Shown here piece after piece: positions 30,653 to 41,923 of a stretch of 64,000 nucleotides of DNA. Each line of letters opens with the position of its first letter. The stretch's first letter is position 1. The DNA is from Synchiropus splendidus. Taxonomy: Eukaryota; Chordata; Actinopteri; Syngnathiformes; Callionymidae. Position numbers and translations under genes: made by a program. The notes below the pieces were generated by a model that saw nothing but the letters and a program-made list of their open reading frames with translations, was not told the DNA's origin and searched no databases. Location of the stretch: positions 57,948,937 through 58,012,936 of the forward strand of contig NC_071334.1 in NCBI RefSeq assembly GCF_027744825.2. Reading direction: 5' to 3'.

Positions 30653-30658
30653 AATAAA
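30653..30658 (+). other. Polyadenylation signal, unit-1 plus-strand GTPase
   Basis: AATAAA about 345 bp after the stop codon at 30,307. The intervening 3' UTR is conserved as an orphan segment at 36,554-36,715. Confidence 0.55.
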
Positions 30659-31190
30659 AGACATTTCCCCAGAGATCCCCTTGTGCCATCCACTCACTGA
30701 CTGACAGACTGACTTACACTCTAACTGACCACCTGAGGGAGCTGGAGCAACAGTTATTCCACTGTTGTCTTCCTGATTTTCTGTGGTTTGTTTCAATGTT
30801 TTTACATTGTTTATTTATTTATTATAATTGCAATATTTTACCCTAAATCTTTACTATTCAACAATGATAAACTTAAAAAAAAACATCATCATTAAATATT
30901 GAAATGTATTATCAATATGTCGTTTTGGCTATATGTATGTATAACAATTATCATACAAAACATTACCATTGCTCCTACCGCAACTAATAATCATATAAAT
31001 AGCAAAGGGAGGTCGCTTGCACAATGCGTCTATGTACAACACTGGAGAGGGCAGTATGTGCTTGTTGTTTATTTACAGTATGTAATGAAGCTTTTGTTGC
31101 TGTACATGAGCTGTGTCTGCTCTGATAAATGTTATTTGCCACTCAGTGTTCTGGTACAGTGACAGCTATAACACACTGCAGACTGAAGGA
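30659..31190. other. Spacer between GTPase units 1 and 2
   Basis: AT-rich sequence with no exon recognised. It is not obviously repeated in the other units. Confidence 0.45.
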
Positions 31191-31194
31191 CCTG

Positions 31195-31935
31195 TCTACA
31201 TGAAGGATGGTTAAAACACACTGATGTCTAGAAAACTGTTCATCAACACACAATTCATGACAACATCGGACTTTATAAACAGAAAAACACAGCGTTTTAA
31301 TGGTCCAGAACATGACAAGGATGACATGGGTTCCAAACATGAAGGAGCTACAATCATGTTTATCATCACATGTTTGATGTTGAAGTTGAGACGTCACATC
31401 TGTCTCCTGTCAAACTCACTCAAGTGGTAAGCATGAGCTCGAATGCAACAAGAACAGAAAATAACACAAATGGCCTGCATAAAACCATCAAGACAAAAAA
31501 ATATATATGTAGAATATATATATAGAAATCACATGCTCTGGGGGCTGGCGCCTTGTGCCTTGTGTGTCAATCATTCTCAACACCACCAGGCAGAAGCTGA
31601 CGTCCTTCTTCATCACAGGTGCTGACACCCGTCAGTCAACAGAATCCAGGACGTTTCATGCCAGGGATCAGCTGATCTGCTGCGCTGAAGGGTGAGATTT
31701 CTAGAAGCAAAACTTGATTTCACCATGAATTATTTTAATTCTAATAAACTAATTTCTATGGTGAAATGTTTGATCTCAACAGACTCCCACTCAGAATAAC
31801 TGTTAGCTTAATGGACTTACTGAACAAACTACATCGAGGAACAAAAAAGTGATACATATTATCTCATATACATTTGGGAGAGCCCCACCTCTAATGGTTC
31901 TCTTCTCGCTCCAAATAGGAAGACCTAACCCAAAC
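31195..31935. repeat. Segmental-duplication arm at the left of unit 2 (pair of 36,985-37,730)
   Basis: From about CACACTGATGTCTA onward this stretch is almost identical to 36,985-37,730, including TGACAAGGATGACATGGGT and the run ending GGAAGACCTAA. The differences are scattered substitutions and small indels. It covers the 3' flank of the minus-strand fusion GTPase in both units. No gene is seen in it. Confidence 0.85.
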
Positions 31936-34900
31936 GACAGTCATCTTTCTTCCCATCGTTCTTGAAAATAGGGATCATTTTCAGAAGGTTTTTGACCTGC
32001 TTGCGGTCTGGAGAGTTGTTGTTAAACAGATGATAGCGGTGGTGACACTGTTGAACCATTGCCAAAAGTGGGGCAACGGCATTGAAGACTTAGACTTAGA
32101 CTAGACTTAGACTTGACTTTATTGATCCTTTTGGGATGACTCCCTCCAGGAAATTTACGTTTCCAGTAACAATAGAGGCAAGGAAGGGCATGCAGTTAGG
32201 AAGAGCATCACACAGAGAAATAAGGAAGAAAATACAAATGAAATAAAAATAATAATACTAATAACCTGGAAGTTAAAATACAATTGAAAATAAAATAAGA
32301 TTTTAAGAAAAAAAAAATATATATATAATAAAAAATAAAATAAAATAAAATAAAAAATAAAAAAGTTAAAAATTAAACTAGGTTAAAAAGGGTTATTGCA
32401 CCGTAGGGATGGTTATTGCACATTGAGATGGGTATTGCACATTGTAAGAAGTATTCTCTCACATCACCTTTAAGGACCTCTGCGTGTGTGAGAAGGATGA
32501 TGGTGCGATCTCGAATCCTGGTGCCCAGTGTGGTTTCAAACCTGTCCAAAAGTCCCATCTCATTGTCTGACAAACGGCCCAGCTGTAACACCAATAAGAT
32601 GGTGCAGGGTTCACTCCGACAGTATTCCCGACACTGGGCGATCTGCTGTTCCACGTTGGGCAACTGATTACTTAAGAGGTCTGGTGTGTCAACTACCCTC
32701 ACTGGAATGCCAAACTGTGTGAACCTGGCCTCACACTGCTTGGTCACCGGCACAGAGCTGGCCTCGGATTGGAACAGCGTTGTGGTTTTGCACTGGCCAG
32801 CCTTAAGAATGGTATTTCCAGATGCACTCTTCCCAGCTCCACAGCGTCCCAACAGAACCATGGTGTATTGTGTTATCTTTGTACCTGACATGGAATGAGC
32901 AGGTTAAGAATTTCCACATGTTCTGCAGGACTCAATAAAGACACATTCTTCTGCACAAACTCTTTTTGGAAAAGCGTTCAAACATACCTATACTTATTGT
33001 CTCATATACTGGATCAGATGGGTTTCGCATTGAAAGTGTCCTGTTTTGTGAATCTAAAAAAGCAGAAAAAGCAGCAAAGATTTTTTAAATCAAATATTGA
33101 CACGTCTTTGAGTGTATGTAGTGAAAACAGGATCCATGCTGCAGAAATGAATCTGTTGTAGCGTCCACCAGAGATCAGATTAAAATGACCGCAGCTGTGC
33201 GCGACTCATGTTCCAAGTATTCATGAATGGCAAAGTGGCCTCTGCACAGCCAGGTCTTTGTACCCGCACTGAACATGTATCTATGAGGAAGCCACTGCTG
33301 CAGTATGTGACGGCGCTCACAGAACGATACAGTTTCTGCTCTATAGCAATGAAACAGAAATAGATAAATGGATCATAGATGAATGACACGGACGTACCTT
33401 TTCTGGGAGAAGGCAGCTGTGGTGTCGCAGGGAGACCTCCAGTGCTGTAAAGATATTGAAAAACACCAGGATCAGGTTGCATAGTACTGATGTAGGCAAT
33501 TCTGAGGTCATGGCTGGCATGTTGCTCAGAGTGACATCTTTAAACATTTTTACATTTTTCTTCAAGAGATTATGATCTCTCAGTTCAGATTTTAACAAAG
33601 ACGTGCCACCGTGTTGATCATCCTTTTTCTGTTTGAATAATGTTACAAATAGACAGAGACATTAAAGAGTGACCAGGCAGGCGTCTTTCTCTAGATAGGG
33701 AGTTTTTTTTTTGGCACCTCTGTAGTCCCTCGCCACATGCCTCATTAACACCAGTTAGGGATTAGTTTGCATAAACGTAACATCCATTATATGTGTGATT
33801 ATAGTGAGAAGAAATATACATTTGGCTGGAATTTGTATTCCAAGGCACTGCCTCATTGGCCTCCCCTGACTGCACATCACTGTACTTGTTGAGTGCTACT
33901 GGATGTGACTCTTGTACCTGTTGTTCTCCAGGGATTCCTTCCTTCTTTTCACGACCTCCTCACTGTAGTTATTGTACTGATAGAGAAAGGAGCTTCTGTC
34001 GCAGCACCACCTCTGACAGTCACCGGCCAGGTTTTCTTTTTTCAAGGCCACAGTCAGGTTGAACAGATCCATCAGGTGATGGAGGGAATGGTAGCTGTCA
34101 ACATCTTGTAGCAAAACTACAAGATACGGCAACAGTGAGTCACCGAAAATGTATGTAAGTTTGGTTATTTGAGCAACAGCTTTCTCCTCTGTGGCCTCAG
34201 CAGGATCTACTACGAGGATAAATAGGTCCGGTCCTGGGTGGGAGATGGCCATGAAGTCAATGATCTGCTGGTCGGGGTACTTGCAGTCTTTGTTGAAGAA
34301 ATTAGGTGCATTTATCACATGGAAGGTCTGGTTTCTGCTTTGAGAAAGATGGTCGCTGACTTTCAGAAACGCCCTCTGATCGCGAAGGATGTGATTTCCA
34401 ACGTCGTTCTTTAACAGTGCTGCTGTTCCCAACACTGCGACAGACAGGGATTTGGGGTACGCTGAGGAAAGACGAGAGCAGGAACATACAGCACAAATTA
34501 AGTCCTGTCATTGTATTGCTTTGGAGCTGTACCTTCATTTGTGTCTTTACCCACAACACCCTGTTTCCAACTGCAAACATCCTCTGATGGCTCTGCCATT
34601 GCCGGACGTAGACGACAGAGAGCACAAGGACCTGACACAGGACTTTGTGGAGACAGGGGGACTGTGACCCAGTGAAGGCTAAAATGTGTCACCAGCACCA
34701 GAACAATGATGGCACTGGGCAACACCTTCAGTAGAAAACTGAACCCTCTGACAACACCAAAACATGATGGGAGTCATTGTTCATTGTCAAGCATTTATTC
34801 ATTTAATAATTATCTATATAGATTATTTATTATTTATGCATTTATATAATTTGCGTTCATCTGTAATTATGTGAGACATGTTGAATTTCCCCACTGTGGG

Positions 34901-35656
34901 ACAAAGGACATATAAATCTAATCAATCACTTGCCCACATTTCACATTTCCAAAACAACATTCCAAGAAACAGGATAATGAGATCTACAAGGAACGAGTGT
35001 TATAAATACACACAAGTTTGTCACACCATCTTTGAGGGGTCCGCTCATTGACATTACTGTTTCTCATCATCACTCACCCAAAACCAGGGGTCTCAAATTG
35101 ATCTTCAATTGTTCCAAACAAACAAGCGCATGCAGTTAAACCAATCAGGTATCAGCAGAAACAAGGAGCACCAGACTCACAAACAACTTTAGACACCTGC
35201 TGGGTGAAAAGGTGACAGGTGTGAACAAAAACCTGCACCCACTGCGGCTCTTTGAGGACCGGTTTGAGATCCCTGTCCTCAACCTAACCATCAAAAACCA
35301 AACTTAAACCATTGTTTTTTTTCTTTATTTTGAAAACATCCCCCGAAAAAATGATAAACATTTAGGTCATTGATCATTTTCATCATTGAATTATGATGCA
35401 AAAGAGGGTGGCTGTTGTTTCAAAACAGCCAATCAATGATCAATAGGTAAAACAATAAAAAAAGAAAAATACATTTACACACTCAGTGAAAATGAAGAAT
35501 GTAAAATCAGACCAACTATAGATAGACTCAATGAGAATTCCAAAATAAAACTACAACCACACGGTGACATTCGGTAGCAAATCATCCACAAAGATCAAAA
35601 ATATTAAACTCACGCGGTGGCGGTTGCCGAGCGCCTTCACGCCACCTGGAATTCAT
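31936..35656 (-). CDS. AIG1/GIMAP-family fusion GTPase, unit 2, truncated by insertion (403 aa predicted)
   Basis: Exons: 35656-35614, 34461-33918, 33444-33398, 33053-32988, then 32884 to an in-frame stop at 32,373. The start exon encodes MNSRWREGARQPPPP. The first G domain is degenerate (GTAALLKN at the P-loop, INAPN for DxxG). The second has GRCGAGKS and DTPD. An inserted element (32,090-32,444) cuts the last exon: the frame runs through LKGDVREYF into insert sequence and stops, losing about 58 residues including the NNNSPDRKQVKNLLK region. The severed 3' part survives at 31,936-32,089. A shortened protein with a partial second G domain may be made, or the gene may be dead. Exons 1-4 resemble unit 1 while the last exon resembles unit 3. 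Confidence 0.7.
32090..32444. mobile_element. Retroposed repeat inserted in the last exon of the unit-2 fusion GTPase
   Basis: About 355 bp absent from the intact paralogue (the break falls in CATTGAAG|TATTC at about 37,900). It starts with reiterated CTTAGA, contains ACTTTATTGATCCTTTTGGGATGACTCCCTCCAGGAAATT, a common fish non-LTR tail, then an A/T-rich part with (TAAAA)n at 32,335-32,360. A short GAAG at each edge fits a small target duplication. The LINE or SINE family is not resolved. Confidence 0.7.
35085..35275. mobile_element. hAT-type MITE in intron 1 of the unit-2 fusion GTPase region
   Basis: Termini CAGGGGTCTCAAA and TTTGAGATCCCTG are near-perfect inverses, and the subterminal arms (GGTGACAGGTGTGAACAAAAACCTGCACCC) match the MITE at 36,339-36,553. 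No clear 8-bp duplication remains. Non-coding, about 190 bp. Confidence 0.65.
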
Positions 35657-35793
35657 AGCTGCTGCTCGGTGGCTGAAGGCAGAATGGCAGGATTCTTTTG
35701 CGTCGGGCTGAGGAATGAAGAAATGTCACACTGGATGTTGGTGAGAAATCCCTCACCAGTTGAGGCGTGGCCCCTCATAATGAAGAACAAGAA
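35657..35793. promoter_or_regulatory. Unit-2 copy of the bidirectional promoter block
   Basis: Carries the AGCTGCTGCTCGG and GAAGGCAGAATGGCAG blocks adjoining the minus-strand ATG at 35,656, as in units 1 and 3. It also shares GAATGAAGAAATGTCACACTG with unit 3. On its plus-strand side the target start codon has been deleted, so only the minus-strand direction can still serve a coding gene. Confidence 0.5.
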
Positions 35794-36430
35794 GAAACCG
35801 CACCTAAACATTTGGAGGACATTCACTTCCTTCTTTTAATCCAGATTACGCACTTATTGAAAGCTTCTAATTGCAGGTGATCCACTGAGGATCGTGTTGA
35901 TCGGTAAGACTGGAGTTGGGAAGAGCGCTCTTGGAAACACCATATTGGGGAGACAGGCTTTTTGCTCTTCAAGCAGTGCGTGTTCACTTACACAGACGCG
36001 CAGTGTAGAAAAGCCTTCTGGTTCCAGACCCATCACAGTGGTCGACACACCTGGTGTGTTGGACACAGGAAGGACACCAGAGTCAGTAAAACAAGAGATC
36101 ATGAAGTGCATCCATATGTCCAATCCTGGTCCTCACGTCTTCCTTCTGATCATGCAAATTGGACGCTTCAGCCCAGAGGAACAAACAGCAGTGGAAGCGC
36201 TGGAGACCATCTTTGGAACGGAGGCAACCAAGTACATGATGATCCTCTTCACACGGGCCGATGAACTGAAGGGAAAACGAGACAACCTGCAGAAGTACCT
36301 GCAGAATAGCCATCCCAAACTCCTGGAAGGGTCTACAACAGGGGTCACCGAACTGTTCCAGAAAGGGCCGCAGTGGGTGCAGGTTTTTGTTCCAACCACT
36401 CAAGCACACACAGCTTCACCAACCAGGTAA
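35794..36430 (+). pseudogene. Decayed single-domain AIG1/GIMAP GTPase (unit 2)
   Basis: The second-exon homology starts at 35,877 after TTCTAATTGCAG and encodes an intact P-loop (GKTGVGKS), VVDTPGVLD, the [10 protein letters not shown] box and FTRADEL. Two lesions inactivate it. The first-exon region (about 35,805-35,830) has lost the ATG and the splice donor that units 1 and 3 keep. After [14 protein letters not shown] the remaining C-terminal part of the G domain (about 190 bp in unit 1) is deleted, and a MITE begins at 36,339, so the frame ends in MITE-derived residues. By sequence it is closer to the unit-3 GTPase. A product from an internal ATG would lack the N-terminal anchor and the end of the G domain. 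Confidence 0.85.
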
Positions 36431-36553
36431 TCTGTAATCAGTGACTGTCAATCAGCTGCTAGACACCTGACTGGTTAATCTGTGTGATCTTTTTGGTTGG
36501 CACAAAAACCCACACCCACTGTGGCCCTTTCTGGAGCAGTTCAGTGACCCCTG
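36339..36553. mobile_element. hAT-type MITE with perfect 8-bp target duplication in the unit-2 GTPase pseudogene
   Basis: Ends CAGGGGTCACCGAACTG and CAGTTCAGTGACCCCTG are near-perfect inverses. The flanking octamer GTCTACAA is present at 36,331-36,338 and again at 36,554-36,561. The 8-bp duplication plus CAGGGG termini indicate the hAT superfamily. Non-coding, 215 bp. Confidence 0.9.
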
Positions 36554-36984
36554 GTCTACAACTTCTGCTTCATCTCCCTGTGGCTGGAGCCTCGCTGAGA
36601 ACTGATGATCAAAGATCGACTAGATCAAACCACCTGGTTTGGGATCTGGGGCCACATTCCTCCTCAGCCACGTCCTGTAAAGTCACCCTGAGATGACCAT
36701 TTTAACAAGTATGTGAAATCGGGATGGCCGATAATTTATCGTACACGGTATACCGCTAAACACAATCTCCATGATGGCAACTCTGCATCTCACGATAAAT
36801 TTGATAAACACATGACACACTGGCTGCATTGGACTTGCACACGTGAACATGACGAGACTGCGACGGCCCTCTGCGGCGTTTGACTGCCGAGACCGGTGTG
36901 TGACAGCTCTGGAGAGTGTGGTGGACTTTGGTTCACGATCGTAGTTTTTAACTTATTTTTAATAAAGGCAACCTTTGATAGTGA
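36554..36984. other. Orphan 3' UTR remnant followed by a decayed repeat
   Basis: From 36,562 to about 36,715 the sequence is nearly identical to the 3' UTR of the unit-1 GTPase (30,338-30,500), stranded beyond the MITE. After 36,722 comes GGATGGCCGATAATTTATCG, resembling a hAT-family terminus, with a moderately GC-rich interior and no paired end found. Confidence 0.55.
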
Positions 36985-37724
36985 CACCCTGTATGAATGA
37001 TGGCTAAAACACACTGACGTCTAAAAAAAATGTTCGTCAACACACAATTCATGACAACATCAGACTTTATAAATAGAAAAACACAGCATTTTAATGGTCC
37101 AGAACATGACAAGGATGACATGGGTTCCAAACATGAAGGAGCTACAATCATGTTTATCATCACATGTTTGATGTTGATGTTGAGACGTCACATCTGTCTC
37201 CTGTCAAACTCACTCAAGTGGTAAGCATGAGCTCGAATGCAACAAGAACAGAAAATAACACAAATAGCCTGCATAAAACCATCAAGACAAAAAAAAATAT
37301 ATGTAGAATATATATATAGAAATCACATGCTCTGGGGGCTGGCGCCTTGTGCCTTGTGTGTCAATCATTCTCAACACCACCAGGCAGAAGCTGACGTCCT
37401 TCTTCATCACAGGTGCTGACACCCGTCAGTCAACAGAATCCAGGACGTTTCATGCCAGGGATCAGCTGATCTGCTGCGCTGAAGGGTGAGATTTCTAGAA
37501 GCAAAACTTGATTTCACCATGAATTATTTTAATTCTAATAAACTAATTTCTATGGTGAAATGTTTCTGTTTGATCTCAACAGACTCCCACTCAGAATAAC
37601 TGTTAGCTTAATGGACTTACTGAACAAACTACATCGAGGAACAAAAAAGTGATACATATTATCTCATATACATTTGGGAGAGCCCCACCTCTAATGGTTC
37701 TCTTCTCGCTCCAAATAGGAAGAC
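36985..37724. repeat. Segmental-duplication arm at the left of unit 3 (pair of 31,195-31,935)
   Basis: Nearly identical to 31,195-31,935 over its full length. It is the 3' flank of the unit-3 fusion GTPase and marks the period of the tandem duplication, about 5.8 kb. No gene is seen in it. Confidence 0.85.
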
Positions 37725-40700
37725 CTAACTCAAACGACAGTCATCTTTCTTCCCATCGTTCTTGAAAATAGCTTCATGGTTAGGGATCATTTTCAGAAGG
37801 TTTTTGACCTGCTTGCGGTCTGGAGAGTTGTTGTTAAACAGATGATAGCGGTGGTGACACTGTTCAACCATTGCCAGAAGTGGGGCAGAGGCATTGAAGT
37901 ATTCTCTCACATCACCTTTAAGGTCCTCTGCATGTGTGAGAAGGATGATGGTGCGATCTCGAATCCTGGTGCCCAGTGTGGTTTCAAACCTGTCCAAAAG
38001 TCCCATCTCATTCTCTGACAAACGGCCCAGCTGTAACACCAATAAGATGGTGCAAGGTTCACTCCGACAGTATTCCCGACACTGGGCGATCTGCTGTTCC
38101 ACGTTGGGCAACTGATTACTTAAGAGGTCTGGTGTGTCAACTACCCTCACTGGAACACCAAACTGTGTGAACTTGGGCTCACACTGCTTGGTCACCGGCA
38201 CAGAGCTGGCCTCGGATTGGAACAGCGTTGTGGTTTTGCGCTCGCCAGCCTTAAGAATGGTATTTCCAGATGCACTCTTCCCAGCTCCACAGCGTCCCAA
38301 CAGAACCATGGTGTATTGTGTTATCTTTGTACCTGACATGAAAACAGCAGTTCAAGTTTGCAAGAACACGTTCTCTTCCACAAATTATCTTTCTTGAATG
38401 TTTACATACCGGTACCGGGTGCTTGATGTGACGGCCCGTTTGGTGGCAGTGCTGTAAAAGGAAAGTGTGTGAAGAAGGTGGCAGAGATGATTCTAATGCA
38501 GGACTTTTGCCTCTTGTATTTAAACAGTATCATTTTGGAAGCGATCTCGACGTGCAGTGAATGAAGGTTCTGATAATGAGCGGCACATTAGTCGCCTCCA
38601 AAACACCAAATTGCAATATACAACGTTAAAGATCACAATGACCTGGGTGCAACTTTGATCGTGTACTTTAAGCTTTACTACGATGGTACCATACACCCCA
38701 CATTAATTTTGAGCGTATCACTAAATGCATACAAACTACATCATAATCTGTGGGACCGGCTTGACTTTTGATGTTGTATTGTCTCTAACAGTGTTTCATA
38801 TGCTGATGCCTTTAGTCATTAGTTTTTGTTACAGCATTCGGCTTCAGAACCTTTCCAGGTCAAACTTTCAAGCCAAAATAGTCCTGTATGTCAGACGAAA
38901 CCACACTATCCAAAGAGAAATTTTGAAGACGGAGTACAGAAGTCTCTTGCCCCTTGTTTTTTTCTGAACTTGCTATACCCATCTTTTGAGAAAGAGAACA
39001 GGCTAACACTGTCGGAATTCATTGACACCACACAGATTCAAATCTGAATATCGAAGTTTAAGAAATATATTGAATGACCCGCAGTTGCACAACAGAGAAA
39101 CACAGAGCCCTCGAGGCCAACTTATCTGGGGACCAGCCCCTCATCTCAAAGAGGCCCTTCGGGATCAACATATTTCGGACATCTGCCTGGCAGAGTCTTC
39201 AGCTGTTCTGAGAAATTGTCTGTCCTGGAGGATGACCACAGCATGCGGTGATGTTCTCAGCACTCACAGAACAGTTTCTTCATTTTAACAAAGCAGCATG
39301 AGTAGACAAGCAATGGATGCTAGATGATACGAACGCACCTATATTTGATGGATGCTGCCCTTGTGGTTCAGACCTGTAAAGATAACAACAAACCATTAGG
39401 GTTGGAACGGGTTAATGAAAAGAAATGGTTTGAATGATCAAAATCTCACTGTGATTCTGAGGTATAAAAAAGTGATTTAGATTCTCTACTAGTTCCTTGA
39501 CATGTACTGCCAATATGCCTGCCTCGCAGCCCTATCGCCCCCTTCTTTGCTCTGATGTATGTCAGCATATTGGCTGAGTTCTACAAACACTTTTGATCAC
39601 ACAATGCACACTTGAGCAAACATTCTTATTCTTATTAGGAAATAACTGTTCCTAGAAAGAACTGGATTTATATTGCAGTGAAATAAAGTAGTAAGTACAT
39701 ATTAATTTAAGTTGAATTGTACTCATCGGGGTGGAAGTGCTCCCCGGATTAGCGAACTCTTGAAGTTTTATAGATTTTCCATTCATCTGCACCATCTCAT
39801 CTCATTCAGTCTTTGTCATGGACGAAGGCAACTAGAATGAAACTAGGAGGTCGTAACCCATGACACCAAGATACCATGACTCCTAGCGTCAGATTGTGAG
39901 TTGAGATGTTACTTGTTTAGTGCTGTGGGATTCTTGCTGTTGTTCTCCAGGAAATTCTTCCTTCTTTTCACGACCTTTTCACTGTAGTCACTGTACTGAT
40001 AGAGGAATGAGCTTCTCTCATAACACCATTTCCGGCATTCACTGGCCAGGTTTTCTTTGTTCAAAGCCACAGTGACTTTGAACTGATCCATCAGGCGATG
40101 GAGGGACTGGTAGCTGTCTATATCTTGTAGCAAAACTGTGACATGAGGAAACACAGCTTCACCGAAAATATCTCCCAGTTTGGTTATTTGAAGAACAACT
40201 TTCTCCTCTGCGGTCTCAGCAGGATCTACTACGAGGATAAATAGGTCCGGTCCTGGGTGGGAGATGGCCATGAAGTCAATGATCTGCTGGTCGGGACTCT
40301 GGCAGTGTTCGTCGAAGAAATTAGGTGTGTTTATCACATGGAAGTTGTGGTTTGTGCTTTGAGTAAGATGGTTGCTGACTCTAAGAAATGCTTTCATATC
40401 GTGAAGGATCCGATTTCCAACGTCATTCTTTAACTGTGCTGCTGTTCCCAACACTGCGACACACAGGGATTGAGGGTACGCTGAGGAAAGATGAGAACAG
40501 AGACACAAATGAACACCCATTGTTTTAATTCCTCTGGAGTTGTAACTTCATTCGTGTTGCTCGAACTCTTTAAACAAAACAAAGTTTTTGTAGAGCCTTG
40601 ACTTCCCCCCAATTTGACTCTGAGCCTCAATTGTGTAGATTGCAAATGTGATGAGTGATCAGGATTCAACTGTAAACTATTCTGCTCGTAAAGATGTAAC

Positions 40701-41758
40701 CTAGCTGTTTTCCCAGCTTACACAGGTACTACACTATTTCAATCATAAATATTGAGTTTTCAGGCTGAGATGCGGCATGAGCATGAACGCCTGTTCTGCC
40801 ACAGGCTGACTGTACTGTAGGTGACCACTGTTACACTACTGTCATCTGCTGTCAGATTGGCCTCATTGCTATGGATGATGTTTTGAAATACTATAAAAGG
40901 TATTGAATTATGTCGGTGAAGTAATATGGGGCCTAGATTTTGGATAACAAAATCACAGTGTTGATGGAAATGAGCAGCTTGTGCGAGGACAGCGCTCTCT
41001 GTGTGCTTCTTCCAGTTTATATTGGACTTTTGGATGCGGTGTCTGTTTTAGTGACGATGACGAACTGAAATGTTGGATGATTTTCAATGAGAGGGTCATG
41101 TGACGCGCTTGGTTTAGAACAGGAAATAGCCGGCGTTTTGACTTTTAGCCAACATGTCATCCAGTTACAGCAATAAATCAACGACAACATTTGGATTTGC
41201 CAACGCTTTCTCATTCCCTCCTCAGCAGCCTCATCTTCGTGTGTCCAACTCTGGTCAGCTGCTGTCCATTTATTCAGTGCAATCAATATACTAAACACAA
41301 AGTATTGTGATAAAATAGAAATATGTACATATTTTTAAAGAAATCATATTGGACGTGGATCTGTGACCTGTTGTCATGAACGTTGATGTATATTTTTGTA
41401 TCTTTTGTTTTTAACCTTAAAGCAATTTGAGCGCCGCTTATGCTGGGTGAACACATTTTCTACTTAACTTATTTAGACATTTAACTTTCTATCTGTCAGT
41501 GGCAGAAAACCATAAGGCCAACCATACCATGACAGAAGTGTGGATAAAAACAAAAGTACATGGCTTAAAAAATAATACATTAAATTAACAATGAATAGAC
41601 AGAACAATTGCATAATAATACTTAGACTTTGAAATACTGATGAACATAGACTGGGACTATTGAAATACAATTTTAAAAATGTGACCACTGAATTTTAGCT
41701 GCATGTCAATAACAAAGATTAAAGTAATAAACTCACGTGGCGGCTTTCTGGCACTCAT
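37725..41758 (-). CDS. AIG1/GIMAP-family protein: pseudo-G domain fused to an intact G domain (unit 3, 424 aa)
   Basis: Exons: 41758-41737, 40480-39913, 39373-39339, 38451-38410, 38332-37725; 1,275 nt, all phases consistent. The start exon encodes MSARKPP. The first domain's P-loop is GTAAQLKN and its DxxG motif is INTPN, so nucleotide binding is unlikely. The linker (NKSEPQGQHPSNIALPPNGP) differs from units 1 and 2, because it uses a donor further 3' in exon 2 and unrelated small exons. The second domain has GRCGAGKS (235-242), DTPDLLSNQ and THAEDLKGD and is full length, ending NDGKKDDCRLS. This is one of the two intact fusion genes. It is divergent from the plus-strand GTPase at 41,924, with start codons 165 bp apart. 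A longer first exon reading into exon 2 from 40,520 is possible but is not conserved in the other units. Confidence 0.85.
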
Positions 41759-41923
41759 AGCTGCTGCTCGGTGGCTGAAGGAAGAACGGCAGAATTCTCT
41801 GGTGTCTGGCTGAGGAATGAAGAAATGTCACACTGAATGTTGGTGATAAAGTCCACCCCAGTTAAGGCGTGGCCCTTTACAATAAAGGCACAGAGAGGGA
41901 GTTCTCCACAACATTTTGGAGAC
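41759..41923. promoter_or_regulatory. Putative bidirectional promoter, unit 3
   Basis: 165 bp between divergent start codons. It has the AGCTGCTGCTCGG block at the minus-strand start, GAATGAAGAAATGTCACACTG shared with unit 2, AAGGCGTGGCCC (GC/CACCC-like) and TTTACAATAAAGG near the plus-strand start. Function is inferred. Confidence 0.6.

Noticed and set aside
32416..32898. Plus-strand open frames opposite the fusion GTPase exons (also at 26,727-26,948 and 37,776-38,397)
   Set aside because: They recur in all units only because they mirror the conserved GTPase exon on the other strand, and they have no start context or domain.
39909..40520. A start at 40,520 for the unit-3 fusion GTPase (continuous frame into exon 2)
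   Set aside because: The upstream extension is not conserved in units 1 and 2, whereas the separate start exon at 41,758 has the same phase and donor in all three.
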